In this document: in pieces, positions 22,653 to 30,829 of the stretch | Position numbering within the stretch: position 1 is the stretch's first letter | Layout: each line of letters starts with the position of its first letter | Assembly: GCF_020091585.1 (NCBI RefSeq) | Contig: NZ_CP083583.1 | Location: forward strand, 1,116,001-1,180,000 | DNA length: 64,000 bases | Origin: Kovacikia minuta CCNUW1 | GTDB lineage: Bacteria; Cyanobacteriota; Cyanobacteriia; Leptolyngbyales; Leptolyngbyaceae | Direction of reading: 5' to 3' | The notes under the pieces: model-generated | The model's input: only the letters and a program-made list of their open reading frames with translations | What the model was told of the DNA's origin: nothing | Databases searched by the model: none | Position numbers and translations under genes: made by a program

Positions 22653-22700
22653 GATGCGTTACGCAAAGCTAACGCATCCTACGCGAGGGGCGATCGCGCT
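22653..22700. repeat. REP palindrome at the 3' break of the glycosyltransferase duplicate
   Basis: GATGCGTTACGCAAAGCTAA then CGCATCCTACGCGAGGGGCG. The glycosyltransferase copy is cut exactly where GCTCCCCGTAGGG meets the CGATCGCG of this REP. Confidence 0.78.
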
Positions 22701-23917
22701 CCCCGTAGGGGGCAGTGGTGGATTTGGAAAGGACGGGGGCAGGTTTGGGCGATCTCACGGGCGATTGCAAGGGTGTTGTCGGTGGAGCCGTTGTCAATGA
22801 GGTGAATTTCGAGGTTGGGGTAGGTTTGCTGGATGCAGCTTTGCAGGCAGGGGGTGAGGCGAGGAGCGGCGTTGTGGGCGGGGATAATAATCGAAACGAG
22901 GGGTTCGAGGGAAAGCGGTGTTAGGGGTTGGAGGGGAGGAGTGGGAAGGGTTTGAGTGGAGGGTTTGGGTTGCAGGGTGAAGGTGGGGGTGACTTTGAGG
23001 TGGTAGTGGGGGTCGAGTCCACGTCGGTGGAGGGCGTTTTGGATAGCTTGGTGGGTGCAACGGATGGTGTCGATTTGGTTGTTGGTGACGTTACCGGAGT
23101 GGCGACGGTAGAAATAAAGCGGTTTGGGCAGGTGGTAGATGTCGGTGGCTTCCGAGAGTTTGAGGCACAGGTCGTAGTCTTCGGAGGTGGTGAAGCTGGG
23201 GTCAATGCCGCCTACCTGCTCGTAGACGCTGCGGCGCATCAGGCGGAAGTGGAAGGTCATGAAGTCGGTCAAGAGGCGGTCTTTGCTGTAGGGGATGCGG
23301 CAAAGTCTACCTAAACCTTTATCAGTGCCGTGTTCGTCGATAATCAGGTGGTTGGTGTAGACGAGTCCAATATTGGGATGGGTGTTTAAGATGTCGGCGG
23401 TTTCGGCAAGGGCGGTAGGGGCAAGCAGGTCATCGCTATCGACCCAGCAAAGGTAGCTACCGTGTACACACAAGTCGGAAATCTGTGAACACAAGTCCTG
23501 AAACCCTTGCTCTGCCTCAACTTTGGAAATTGGCTGAAATCTCAATAATCTCGGCTTATTGAGAACCGGCAACGAGAAATCAAGGTTGTGGAGGATCAGG
23601 TTTTCGGAAAACGAATCAGCGATCGACTTGTGTGTACACCGTAGGCAAAGGTAGGGGGCATTGGTGGCGGCGATCGCACTTTTGAGTGAGGGGGCGATGC
23701 CTTGATGGGGGGCAGCGATGACGCGGATGCGATCGTCTCTCTGGGCGTAGGATCTGGCGATTTGGAGAGAATTGTCTGTGGAGCCGTCATCCCAAATTAG
23801 GAGTTCAAAATCTGGGTAGGTTTGAGCAAGGATGCTGTCGAGGGTGAGGGGGAGATATGCAGCGCGGTTGAAGACGGTAACGATGAGGGAGATAGGAATG
23901 GACACGGATTTGGGCAC
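22701..23917 (-). pseudogene. Truncated, MITE-containing duplicate of the two-domain glycosyltransferase
   Basis: Nearly identical to 18110-19132. The first GT2 domain is complete apart from an insertion, and the second domain is lost after HCPLRGA where it meets the REP at 22653-22700. A 188-bp MITE plus a 10-base target duplication (198 bases together) inserts 66 in-frame codons between SAIAATNAPYLC and WVDSDDLLAP, directly before the metal-binding DxD motif. The frame therefore remains open for 412 residues. The enzyme is unlikely to fold normally, and the loss of domain 2 makes it a probable pseudogene. The upstream 70 bases are also duplicated, so the promoter may be too. Confidence 0.88.
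23457..23644. mobile_element. 188-bp MITE with the same termini as the IS4-type element at 36920-38403
   Basis: The left end CTACCGTGTACACACAAGTC and the right end (complement of the same, one mismatch) are inverted repeats. The 10-base GCAAAGGTAG flanks it at 23447-23456 and 23645-23654. The interior encodes no transposase. The 17-base terminus is shared with the IS at 36920, which could mobilise it in trans. Confidence 0.9.
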
Positions 23918-24113
23918 AGAATGAAGTGGCTGTGCTTAGGGTTCCCACAAATGCATTCAGCATTGGCAGGGCATCGCACTCAGTAAATTGTCATCTGCTC
24001 ACAGAGACGCGATCGTTTGTCCCAATGAAGGCGATCTCGCTTCAACGTGGGGGCAGTCGGATTAAACCCGACATATTGCCCCTTGCCTTCAGTTGGGTTG
24101 GAGAGTGATCACC

Positions 24114-24503
24114 TCAATTGCTGACACAGTGAATTAGACTCTTAGTGGAAAGGGCAAGTTCAAGTAAAGCCTCTAAATCCTTTATAAGAAACCAATCTTG
24201 ATGGTGCTTATCTAGATAACGGTCTACTAGTTCAGAAAGAATATATTCACGTAGTTGAGGATCTTTTGGAAGTTTATTACCTTTTAAGTAATGCCTTCTA
24301 GCATCAAAGCGGTTCGCTTCCATTATACGATGTAACTCACTAAGCCAAACCCTTTGTACATCTTCATCTAATTCTGTATCTTTCCAAACTAGAAAATTTT
24401 TAACAACAGGATGCTGAACATTGTTGATGAGTCCTAATAAGAAAACATCATCGATCTGCAAACTGATAGAGATTTTATTACTATTCCTAATCTGCCATTG
24501 CAT
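24114..24503 (-). CDS. Hypothetical protein, candidate immunity partner of the RNase-like toxin
   Basis: 129 residues from ATG 24503, with AGAGGA a few bases upstream. It begins 23 bases after the stop of the toxin tip at 24527. No known domain is recognised. The middle is helical and charged (ELDEDVQRVWLSELHRIMEA, LVDRYLDKHHQDWFLI). There is no signal or membrane segment. The immunity role is inferred from the toxin-then-partner order, which recurs three other times in this window. Confidence 0.58.
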   Translation of the reverse strand: MQWQIRNSNKISISLQIDDVFLLGLINNVQHPVVKNFLVWKDTELDEDVQRVWLSELHRIMEANRFDARRHYLKGNKLPKDPQLREYILSELVDRYLDKHHQDWFLIKDLEALLELALSTKSLIHCVSN

Positions 24504-24526
24504 CTTTTATCCTCTTCTAAAAATCG

Positions 24527-24972
24527 TCAATCTGATGCTAGTGATTTCAAATTGAGGAAGAAGATCTCGCGAATATCTTCTTTTTCTTCCTGGGAAAGAG
24601 GTGTACTTCGATTTCTCTGTAAATCACTGAATACTTTATTGAGTTGAGCATTTATAATCCTCTGCTCCTCCAAGAAGTCTTGATCTGCGGTTGAACTCTC
24701 GACATCAAAAATAAAGTCAACTAACTTATCTAGCCAGCTTTGTTCCCGCACACGCTGATTCTGCTGCCTATAAGCTAAAATTGAAGCATCTGTCCGACTG
24801 GCGGCACCTAATACACTCAATACTGTAGTGGCTGCTATTGTTCTTAAATGATTTGTAGGATACGCTGACAAGATTTTTCCTGTTCCTTCAATCACAATTA
24901 CTCGAACTATTTTTGAGCCACCTGTGCCGACAATACGACCAAAATTTTTCTCGTAAACCCAGCTTGTACCTT
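24527..24972 (-). pseudogene. RNase-like (BECR/CdiA-CT type) toxin domain, C-terminal part, separated by a MITE
   Basis: From the MITE edge the frame reads EGTSWVYEKNFGRIVGTGG, then SKIVRVIVIEGTGKILSAYP. The GRxVGTGG..RVxV....G.ILTAYP-like pattern is typical of BECR-fold / bacterial RNase A-like CdiA-CT toxins (motif resemblance). A helical tail of about 75 residues follows, ending KSLASD. The other half of the same domain, with HIFTQHIARKVAGNTYFTVK, ends the gene piece at 25163-27252. The apparent start at 24895 is internal. Confidence 0.7.
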
Positions 24973-24980
24973 CTCTAAGA

Positions 24981-25154
24981 GGGTGTGACTAAAATTTGAT
25001 GTAAAACCTCTGAAATCCTTGGCAGATATATATTGTAGCCCTTTCTAAAACCGTTTACGGAAAAATATTATTTTCTATTTGCCCAAGATTTCACATTGCG
25101 TATGGAATAAGGCGAATCCAGTTTTTAACCATACATTATATTCTGGTCACACCC
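24981..25154. mobile_element. 174-bp MITE inside the RNase-like toxin gene
   Basis: The ends are GGGTGTGAC (24981-24989) and GTCACACCC (25146-25154), with the 8-base direct repeat CTCTAAGA on both sides (24973-24980, 25155-25162). No coding capacity. Removing it plus one CTCTAAGA rejoins the toxin frame as ..KPDRVLREGTSWVYEKNFG.. Confidence 0.88.
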
Positions 25155-25162
25155 CTCTAAGA

Positions 25163-27252
25163 ACTCTATCAGGCTTCTCTAACGTTCTCTCAACAAGTTT
25201 CTTGGCAGCAGTACCCTTTACGGTGAAATATGTATTTCCTGCTACCTTTCTTGCAATATGTTGCGTGAAGATATGTTTGCTAATGCTGTTATCTCTACCT
25301 GCCAGCCATTTAAGTGCTCTCTGAGCAACTTTTGTAGCAAGATCGCCAGCCCCTAATGATATTAATTCAGAGTTTACCGATGCAACCATTACCTCTTGCA
25401 CGCTCAGTAGAGTATGCTCCAGCCTCAGTACCCCTGCTAATGAGTTTGGATCTTTTAGTGTCTCTTGAGAATAACTATTGTCTTGCAGTCCTATCCATAG
25501 ATCATTAAGAAAAGCGTCTAGTGATTGTGGCTGAAGATCTGCTACTCCATTTACAGTCCTCGCGGCAACATAAGCCGCACTCAAATTAGTAATTTCATCC
25601 CAAAACTCAGCAGTTTGAACCCGATCTTGCCATTCAAAGGAATGTGCTTCATTAGATGACTTGATAAGATCTAAAGAAAGTTCTAAAGCTTGGGTTTGTT
25701 GTGTTGTATTTGTAAGCCCTTCAAAAAGACTATTAAGCTTTTCAGCTGCATCTTGCAAATTACTGCCAGCTAGCAGAATTTCAATCCATCCTGATGTCAT
25801 ATCTAAATTTTGCACAGATGCAATAGGATCAGATTGCGCTACCTCAAACCCAAATTTTATTAGTTCTCGCAAAAATGAAACATTATGGATGGCAACTTGA
25901 GCATCTATATTACTTTGCCCCTTTGACAGTGCCAATGTATTGGTTGCCGCCTGCAACAGATTATTGATAAACTGAATCGCCCGCACCGGATTTTGCACCC
26001 CATCGAGCAATTGCCCCAACTCACTCACACCCTTCTGAAGTGCCGTCGCAATCTCTACACTGTCCTTAAACTGCCCATTCGCATCCGGCACTTGCAACCG
26101 CCAGAGCCGATCCAGAAAACCAAACGCCTCACTCTCCGCTGGCACTGTCGCTTCCGGGTTGGGATTCAACCAGGCATAGGTCTTCGCCAACTCCATCACT
26201 GCTGTGGTCAATGCCTGTTGTTCTGCTAAGTCAGTGACTCCAGGGGTTGCCTCAGTTACTACATCTAACAGGGTTGCTTGAAATACCTGCACCCTAACGG
26301 AGGTAGGACTTGTCGAATTGAGGGCATCTCCAATCAGTTCCTGTGCCAACCATGCCCCTGCCCAATGCTCAAATCCTTCATACACCCCTGCCTTATCCCC
26401 TTGCGAGTCAAACGCATCCACAAACAGCCCTTGCATCACTAATTCCATCCGGTTGATTAATGCCTGGTCACTGGCTTGTTTGAATCCATCAGGCGTAATC
26501 AGTGTTGCTAACCGTTCCCCAATTCCCAGCAGGATATTTTTCCGATTATTCAGAGCGGCTTTCTCATTGATGGTGGTGGGATGGGTACTAATGGAATCCA
26601 CCGCCACGGTTAGAATCTTGTCAATGCTCTCAACGTATTCAAACTCATAGCCGCTGCCTGTTGGTTCCTTATGATCTTCTTTATCCTCTGGAGTTAGAGG
26701 TCCGCCATTATATCCAGGCGTCCATCCACCTCCGCCACCAGAACCGCCCCCACTGTAGTAACCCCAGTTACCATCCTTGCCAACTTTGCCCCAGGTCTGC
26801 ACGTCATCGCCATCTGGGTCAACCGTTTTGGGTGGATCGCTGAACGGTTCTGTACTACCCCCTTCCGTCCACTGGTCATCATCTTCTACCCGTCTATCAC
26901 CCGGCACAAAGAACTGGAAGCGGGTGCGCTGGGAATTCCCTGCGACATCCGTACTGGTCACGATCAGGTTATACACTTCCTCCGCTTGTAGGGTCGAGTC
27001 TCCCGCCGCCAGTTCACTGATCACTTGATCAAATGCAGTCCCTGTGGATGAACCTGTGACGGTAAAGGAATGCTGGGAGATCGACTGTCCATCACTGGCG
27101 CGCTCGATCGCGTAAGCCACCTCCACATCACTCAAGTTATCCTGCACCGTGCCCTGCAAGTGCATTCCCCGTTCCCAGGCAATCCCATCAATCACATCGG
27201 GCAAAGATGTCTCTGGTGCCGTGCGGTCTAATTGGAAATGTACCGATCGCAC
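25163..27252 (-). pseudogene. Ig-like/Gly-rich surface protein carrying the RNase-like tip, 5'-truncated at a REP
   Basis: The reading frame begins inside a REP-rich stretch at about 27252 (GTG). It starts in mid-domain with HFQLDRTAPETSLPDVIDG, an Ig-like bacterial module (about 1-120). A Gly-rich linker (YYSGGGSGGGGGWTPGYNGG) follows, then about 400 largely helical residues with no family I recognise. The end of the frame, SKHIFTQHIARKVAG..TLEKPDRVLR, is the first half of the RNase-like toxin domain, with the putative catalytic His. The MITE adds a premature TGA after three foreign codons. The original N-terminus, probably an RHS/VCBS-type secreted protein, has been lost. Confidence 0.75.
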
Positions 27253-27343
27253 GATGCTTTGAGCGAGATCGCCCTAAGTATGGTGCTTGATGAGGCAATC
27301 GTGCTACGCAAGGGGCGATCGCGCTATGCGAGGGGCGATCGCT
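27251..27343. repeat. Cluster of degenerate REP/HIP1 palindromes
   Basis: Three successive GCGATCGC-containing units with CTACGCAAGGGGCGATCGCG and ATGCGAGGGGCGATCGC. It marks the broken 5' end of the Ig-like toxin carrier. Confidence 0.7.
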
Positions 27344-27552
27344 CAGTCATCCTCTCTGATTGACTGCTGGTCCTGACGATTAACCAAATCTCTTACACTT
27401 TCCTCTAAGTTATTAATTCCTATCTCCAAATCTCGAATTCTCCTGTTGCTTGTTAAAAGCCTTTCGTGATCTCTAGGACTGTCTCTAGTTGCCTCTAGGA
27501 GGAGGATTATGAAACTCAGAATGGCAAACATTATATCCCATATATAGTTCAT
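27343..27552 (-). CDS. Small membrane protein with coiled coil (second of a pair)
   Basis: From ATG 27552, about 69 residues: MNYIWDIMFAILSFIILLLE forms one membrane helix. A charged coiled-coil tail follows (DLEIGINNLEESVRDLVN). An upstream ATG at 27591 would add 13 residues and overlap the preceding gene by about 26 bases. The family is not recognised. The layout of one TM helix then a coiled coil is shared with its neighbour at 27566-27778, suggesting a duplicated pair that interacts. Confidence 0.5.
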   Translation of the reverse strand: MNYIWDIMFAILSFIILLLEATRDSPRDHERLLTSNRRIRDLEIGINNLEESVRDLVNRQDQQSIREDD

Positions 27553-27565
27553 GGTTAACATTTGG

Positions 27566-27778
27566 TTAGCTTCCAGAGTTGATGGCTTCAATTGTTTCTT
27601 CTAGTTCTAGTAACTTAGATTCAAGTTCTGTTATTTTTTCATCTCTCTCAAAGAGTTCTTTTCGTGCAATAGCAAGTTTACTGTCAAATGTGAAACTCAT
27701 AACTACAGTTACACATATTAAAAGGATAGGACAGATAACACTGAATTCCATAGCAAGGTGTGCTCCAGATAGATTCAT
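27566..27778 (-). CDS. Small membrane protein with coiled coil (first of a pair)
   Basis: From ATG 27778, about 70 residues. A membrane helix (MEFSVICPILLICVTVVMSF) is followed by an acidic coiled coil (ELFERDEKITELESKLLELE). It ends as its neighbour begins, so the two are probably co-transcribed. No known family. It sits between the toxin module and an IS200 element, and could belong to either or be independent. Confidence 0.5.
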   Translation of the reverse strand: MNLSGAHLAMEFSVICPILLICVTVVMSFTFDSKLAIARKELFERDEKITELESKLLELEETIEAINSGS

Positions 27779-27797
27779 CTTCACACGTACTAATGAA

Positions 27798-28310
27798 CTA
27801 CCCCGCTGCAAGCAGACGGGGTATCAGAATCAAAAAAGAGTAAGCTGCTCATCTCGGTGCAGCTTGAGATATTCGTTCCCCTGATTCTTGACGTATTGCG
27901 CAATCATCCCCTCATCACCGTGTTTCCCGACCGTGCTAGCAAAATAACCATCACTCCAAAACTCTCCGCCCCAGAGCTTTTGTTTCACCTGAGGACAGCG
28001 CTGAAACACTTCCTTCGCCGTCAAACTCTTGATCATTTTGACCAGCTTCGTCACGCTGTATGTGGGCACCGACTGCACTAAAAAATGCACATGGTCTTTG
28101 TCTACACCGATTTCGATAAACTTGATCTCGTAGCGTTTTTCAATCTCCAAGCAAACTTCTCGCAAAACCTCATCGACCTGTTCATCAAATACAGCCCGTC
28201 GATACTTCGCTGGAAACACTAAGTGATAGAGCAAAACGCTGACGTTATGACTTTTGTGGATGTACTCACTCATCCTTGCATTTTACGCCGCAGAGCGGCG
28301 GGGAATTGAC
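27798..28310 (-). mobile_element. IS200/IS605-type element (tnpA only)
   Basis: A single Y1 transposase gene lies between two small hairpins and has no inverted terminal repeats. The hairpins are CCCCGCTGCAAGCAGACGGGG near 27800-27820 (stem CCCCG/CGGGG with TGC/GCA pairing) and GCCGCAGAGCGGCGG near 28290-28305. Exact boundaries cannot be set, because these elements make no target duplication. Confidence 0.75.
27830..28273 (-). CDS. tnpA: IS200/IS605-family Y1 transposase TnpA
   Basis: 147 residues, full length for TnpA. The HUH motif is in GVDKDHVHFLVQ and the catalytic Tyr in MIAQYVKNQGNEYLKL. The N-terminus (SHNVSVLLYHLVFPAKYRR) is the usual beta-strand and RNA/DNA-binding start. It cuts and rejoins single-stranded DNA at the element hairpins. 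No tnpB/IscB gene accompanies it. It appears intact. Confidence 0.93.
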   Translation of the reverse strand: MSEYIHKSHNVSVLLYHLVFPAKYRRAVFDEQVDEVLREVCLEIEKRYEIKFIEIGVDKDHVHFLVQSVPTYSVTKLVKMIKSLTAKEVFQRCPQVKQKLWGGEFWSDGYFASTVGKHGDEGMIAQYVKNQGNEYLKLHRDEQLTLF

Positions 28311-28439
28311 CCGAAGAGATTAAAGCTCTCACACCCGATGCTTTGAAGCGATGCCCTGTAACACTTCTACGCACTTGTGCCTAATGGATAGCATCAGGCA
28401 GAGGGGGAATCCCAGAATCATGATATCATGCCCCCTGCT

Positions 28440-28488
28440 TTTAGTCCGATTTTAGTCCGATGTCAGATATTGTTCACTTATCTGACAT
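28440..28488. promoter_or_regulatory. Direct repeat plus inverted repeat in a long intergenic region
   Basis: TTTTAGTCCGA occurs twice in tandem. It is followed by ATGTCAGATA (28460-28469) and its perfect complement TATCTGACAT (28479-28488) with a 9-base loop. This could be a regulator site or a weak hairpin; there is no clear gene to assign it to. Confidence 0.4.
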
Positions 28489-28489
28489 G

Positions 28490-28689
28490 AAACCGCTCAT
28501 TCTTTCAGTTTGAAACCATAAGTTGAGCATTCTGAGCCTCAGTGCGAATGAAAGAGGGGGGAACGTAACGAAACAATGGACCTTTGAGCGGCGTTGCGAT
28601 TTCGGTGATGCCTTAACGTTGGCTCAAGTGATGCTTTCAATTCCGCACGTTGGCTCAAGTGATGCTTTCAAGTTGGCAGGACCACACAT
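28490..28689. repeat. Gene-free stretch with a 24-bp tandem direct repeat
   Basis: CGTTGGCTCAAGTGATGCTT (first 20 of 24 bases) occurs at 28617-28640 and again at 28648-28671, separated by seven bases. No convincing gene is seen between 28274 and 29035. Confidence 0.6.
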
Positions 28690-28917
28690 CCCAGAGCACA
28701 CAGCCAGCAGGACGGGGAAGAGACGGACAGACACCAGGGCACACACAACCCAGGGAAGAGGGAAAAGGCCCACCAGGTTGGGGTGCAGGATGGTAGGTAG
28801 GGTAGGAGGGGATGATGGGGGCAGATCGTGAGCATACCGCTCGATCGCACTTTAGGGTAAACACGACCTCTGAAAGCCTTACCTGGTGAGCAACGGGCAA
28901 TGTGAAGTTACCCTAAA
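28690..28917. repeat. Short A-type repeat, copy S1 (before the nuclease-like cargo gene)
   Basis: Contains AGGGAAAAGGCCCACCAGG, GGTAGGAGGGGATGATGGGG and ACCGCTCGATCGCAC. The core runs from TTTAGGGTAA (28851-28860) through CTCTGAAAGCCTTACC to TTACCCTAAA (28908-28917). The ends of the core are perfect 10-base inverted repeats. Matching copies lie at 29770, 32629, 34194 and 34669, plus a partial copy at 32085. Confidence 0.82.
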
Positions 28918-29035
28918 CGCACGGTCATGATCAGGTGGGCGCATAAGTTCATACAATATGAACGCCCAAACACACAAGCGGCTGAACAACCGGGCAACAA
29001 TAGAGTGAAGGGCAACACATCCCCTTAGAGACAAC

Positions 29036-29671
29036 ATGAGCTATAGCGACTTCAAGACCCCCGAAGAAGCGATTATCCGCTTTGGACTAACCGAGACCAG
29101 TGTGTCAATGGCAACTGTACAGCCCGTTGCCCCGATTGAGGGGAGTGAGCGCCTCAATGAGCAGCTGCAAGATGGGTTCCAGAATGCCCTTGATGTCAGC
29201 ACTGAGAAGATCCGCTCGGAGTTGATTGTGACGCCCATTCTGCGAGAGATTTGCCGCCGATTTGACTACCGCATTGGCTACTTCTCTGGTGTTTCCTTCA
29301 ATGTCTCTGCCGCCGATGGCTTAAACGGGGAATGTGACTTCCTCCTGACGGGCAGCAGCAACCCCCTCATCATTCAAGTTCCCGTGTTGACGCTGGTAGA
29401 AGCTAAAGATGCCAGTATTCGGGCAGGATTAGGGCAGTGCATTGCCCAGATGGTAGCAGCGATGCGGTTTAATGCCCGCACTGGCAAAGAAGTCGCCATT
29501 CAAGGAGCTGTAACCACAGGAGATCGCTGGAAGTTTCTCACCCTATTCCCGAACTCCCAGCTTCAGATCGATCTGGATGAGTATCAAGTGCCCTCTCAGC
29601 TAAATGACATTCTGGGCAGATTGGCCTTCCCTTTTGCTCAAGTGCTAGGATTCTCGGTTGATGGGGGCTGA
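29036..29671 (+). CDS. PD-(D/E)XK nuclease-like protein (cargo gene 1)
   Basis: 211 residues from ATG 29036. A helix RSELIVTPILREICRR is followed by a beta-rich core with NGECDFLLTG and VPVLTLVEAKDASIRAGLGQ. The Asp then Glu-Ala-Lys spacing is the classic PD-(D/E)XK active-site layout, followed by a helix that usually packs against it (CIAQMVAAMRF). Proteins of this shape are frequent in cyanobacteria and are usually annotated as hypothetical. A role in DNA cleavage or as a solitary restriction-like nuclease is inferred. The leader just upstream resembles that of the cargo gene at 34362. Confidence 0.7.
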   Translation: MSYSDFKTPEEAIIRFGLTETSVSMATVQPVAPIEGSERLNEQLQDGFQNALDVSTEKIRSELIVTPILREICRRFDYRIGYFSGVSFNVSAADGLNGECDFLLTGSSNPLIIQVPVLTLVEAKDASIRAGLGQCIAQMVAAMRFNARTGKEVAIQGAVTTGDRWKFLTLFPNSQLQIDLDEYQVPSQLNDILGRLAFPFAQVLGFSVDGG

Positions 29672-29687
29672 GTCGTAATGGGTGCTG

Positions 29688-30556
29688 AGGGAAGGGCTAA
29701 AGAAGGCCTACCGGATGGGGAAACAGGGATGATAGGGATGATGGTGAACGTACCGCTATCAATGGGCAGTTTAGGGCTTCGACGTGAGCTCAGCCGAACG
29801 TTAAACCCACCCTCTGAAAGCCTTACCTAGCGGGCAGTGTGCAATCATGTCTTACTCTAAATCCACTGCTCTCAAAGAGGTGAACGCACTGAGAACACGA
29901 CCACTCACCGGACTACCAACCAGGCAGCTAGCAGAGGGCAGAGGAGACCCACCATCCCAGCCTGGGTAGGGCAGAGTAGGTCTGGGAATCGGAGCGCTCC
30001 CTCAGGGCGACTTCCCCGCTATCAGGGAGTGCGATCGCCCTGTGTCATCAAGGGGAGAGGTCGCAGAGTGTGAAGGCTACCCTTCCCCCTCCTCCAGTGG
30101 GTTGCATCCCGGTGGGAACCTCTTTGAGCTTGGGTTGTGGGTCTTCTCTGGGTGTGCACGGGCTTGCCCAGGCCTTCCCCGAATTGGCGGAGCGTCCCCA
30201 GATTGGCAAAGCATCCCTCCGATCGCAGCATCCTCCTGGTATTAGCCGTATCCCCCTGGTATTAGCCGTATCCCCCTCCGGGTGGGTGGTCGGAGTTCTT
30301 TATCCGCAGTTCGTTCACGATAAAGGCGCTCACTCATATAGGGCTCAACCCTTACATGCCGGGAGGTTCACGGACTATCCCAACATCCCCCTCCAGTGGG
30401 CGGTCAATTGGTCGTGTTTTTGGCCGTATTGCCTCCCAGTCTTTGGCCGTGTTCTGTTGCCGTGCGTGTCTTCCCTGCTCACTGTGGGTGGTCAGGCTGT
30501 CAGGCAAGGATAAGCTGCCCACCGAGGGGGTTATCCAGCACAAGTAACGGATAAGA
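29688..30556. repeat. Long composite A-B repeat, copy C1
   Basis: The A part (GGGAAGGGCTAAAGAAGGCC to the core ending near 29861, with about 20 extra bases inside the core) is followed by a linker with AGCAGAGGGCAGAGGAGACC. The B part begins GTGGGTTGCATCCCGGTGGG and runs through GTTCACGATAAAGGCGCTCA and GGGCTCAACCCTTACATGCC. The same order recurs at 32520-33425 and 34550-35190. The unit has no conserved open reading frame in any copy, which points to a noncoding or recombinational role. Confidence 0.8.
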
Positions 30557-30570
30557 TCCTCAGGAGGGGA

Positions 30571-30721
30571 GTTAACTATCAAAACTGATAGATAAGACCC
30601 CCATTACAGGGACTTAAACAGCGGAAGTGACGCTTAACTGCTGGGTGTAGGGGAGTTATCCCGCAAATATGATGGATAATCCTGGAAAAGCGGGTACTTA
30701 ACCGTCAGATCTGATGGTTAA
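30571..30721. promoter_or_regulatory. Three related imperfect palindromes upstream of the WD40 gene
   Basis: CTATC-AAAACT-GATAG (30576-30591), TTATCCCGC-AAATAT-GATGGATAA (30656-30679) and TTAACCGTCAGATC-TGATGGTTAA (30698-30721). All three share a TTA..C / GAT.G.TAA half-site pattern. They lie 110-260 bases upstream of the next gene, so they may be operators. Nothing like them follows the other two composite repeats. Confidence 0.5.
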
Positions 30722-30829
30722 TACATAGTTCGACTGCAAAATTGCTAGTGTTGGTGCTGCCGTGACTTGAAAGTTACCTGTGAGCTTTACGGGTAATGCT
30801 ATAAAGTTGGTAAGCCTTGAAATTGAGGA

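Noticed and set aside
27830-28310. A TnpB/IscB with omega-RNA accompanying the IS200-type transposase
   Set aside because: No RuvC or zinc-ribbon protein lies on either side. The element has tnpA only.
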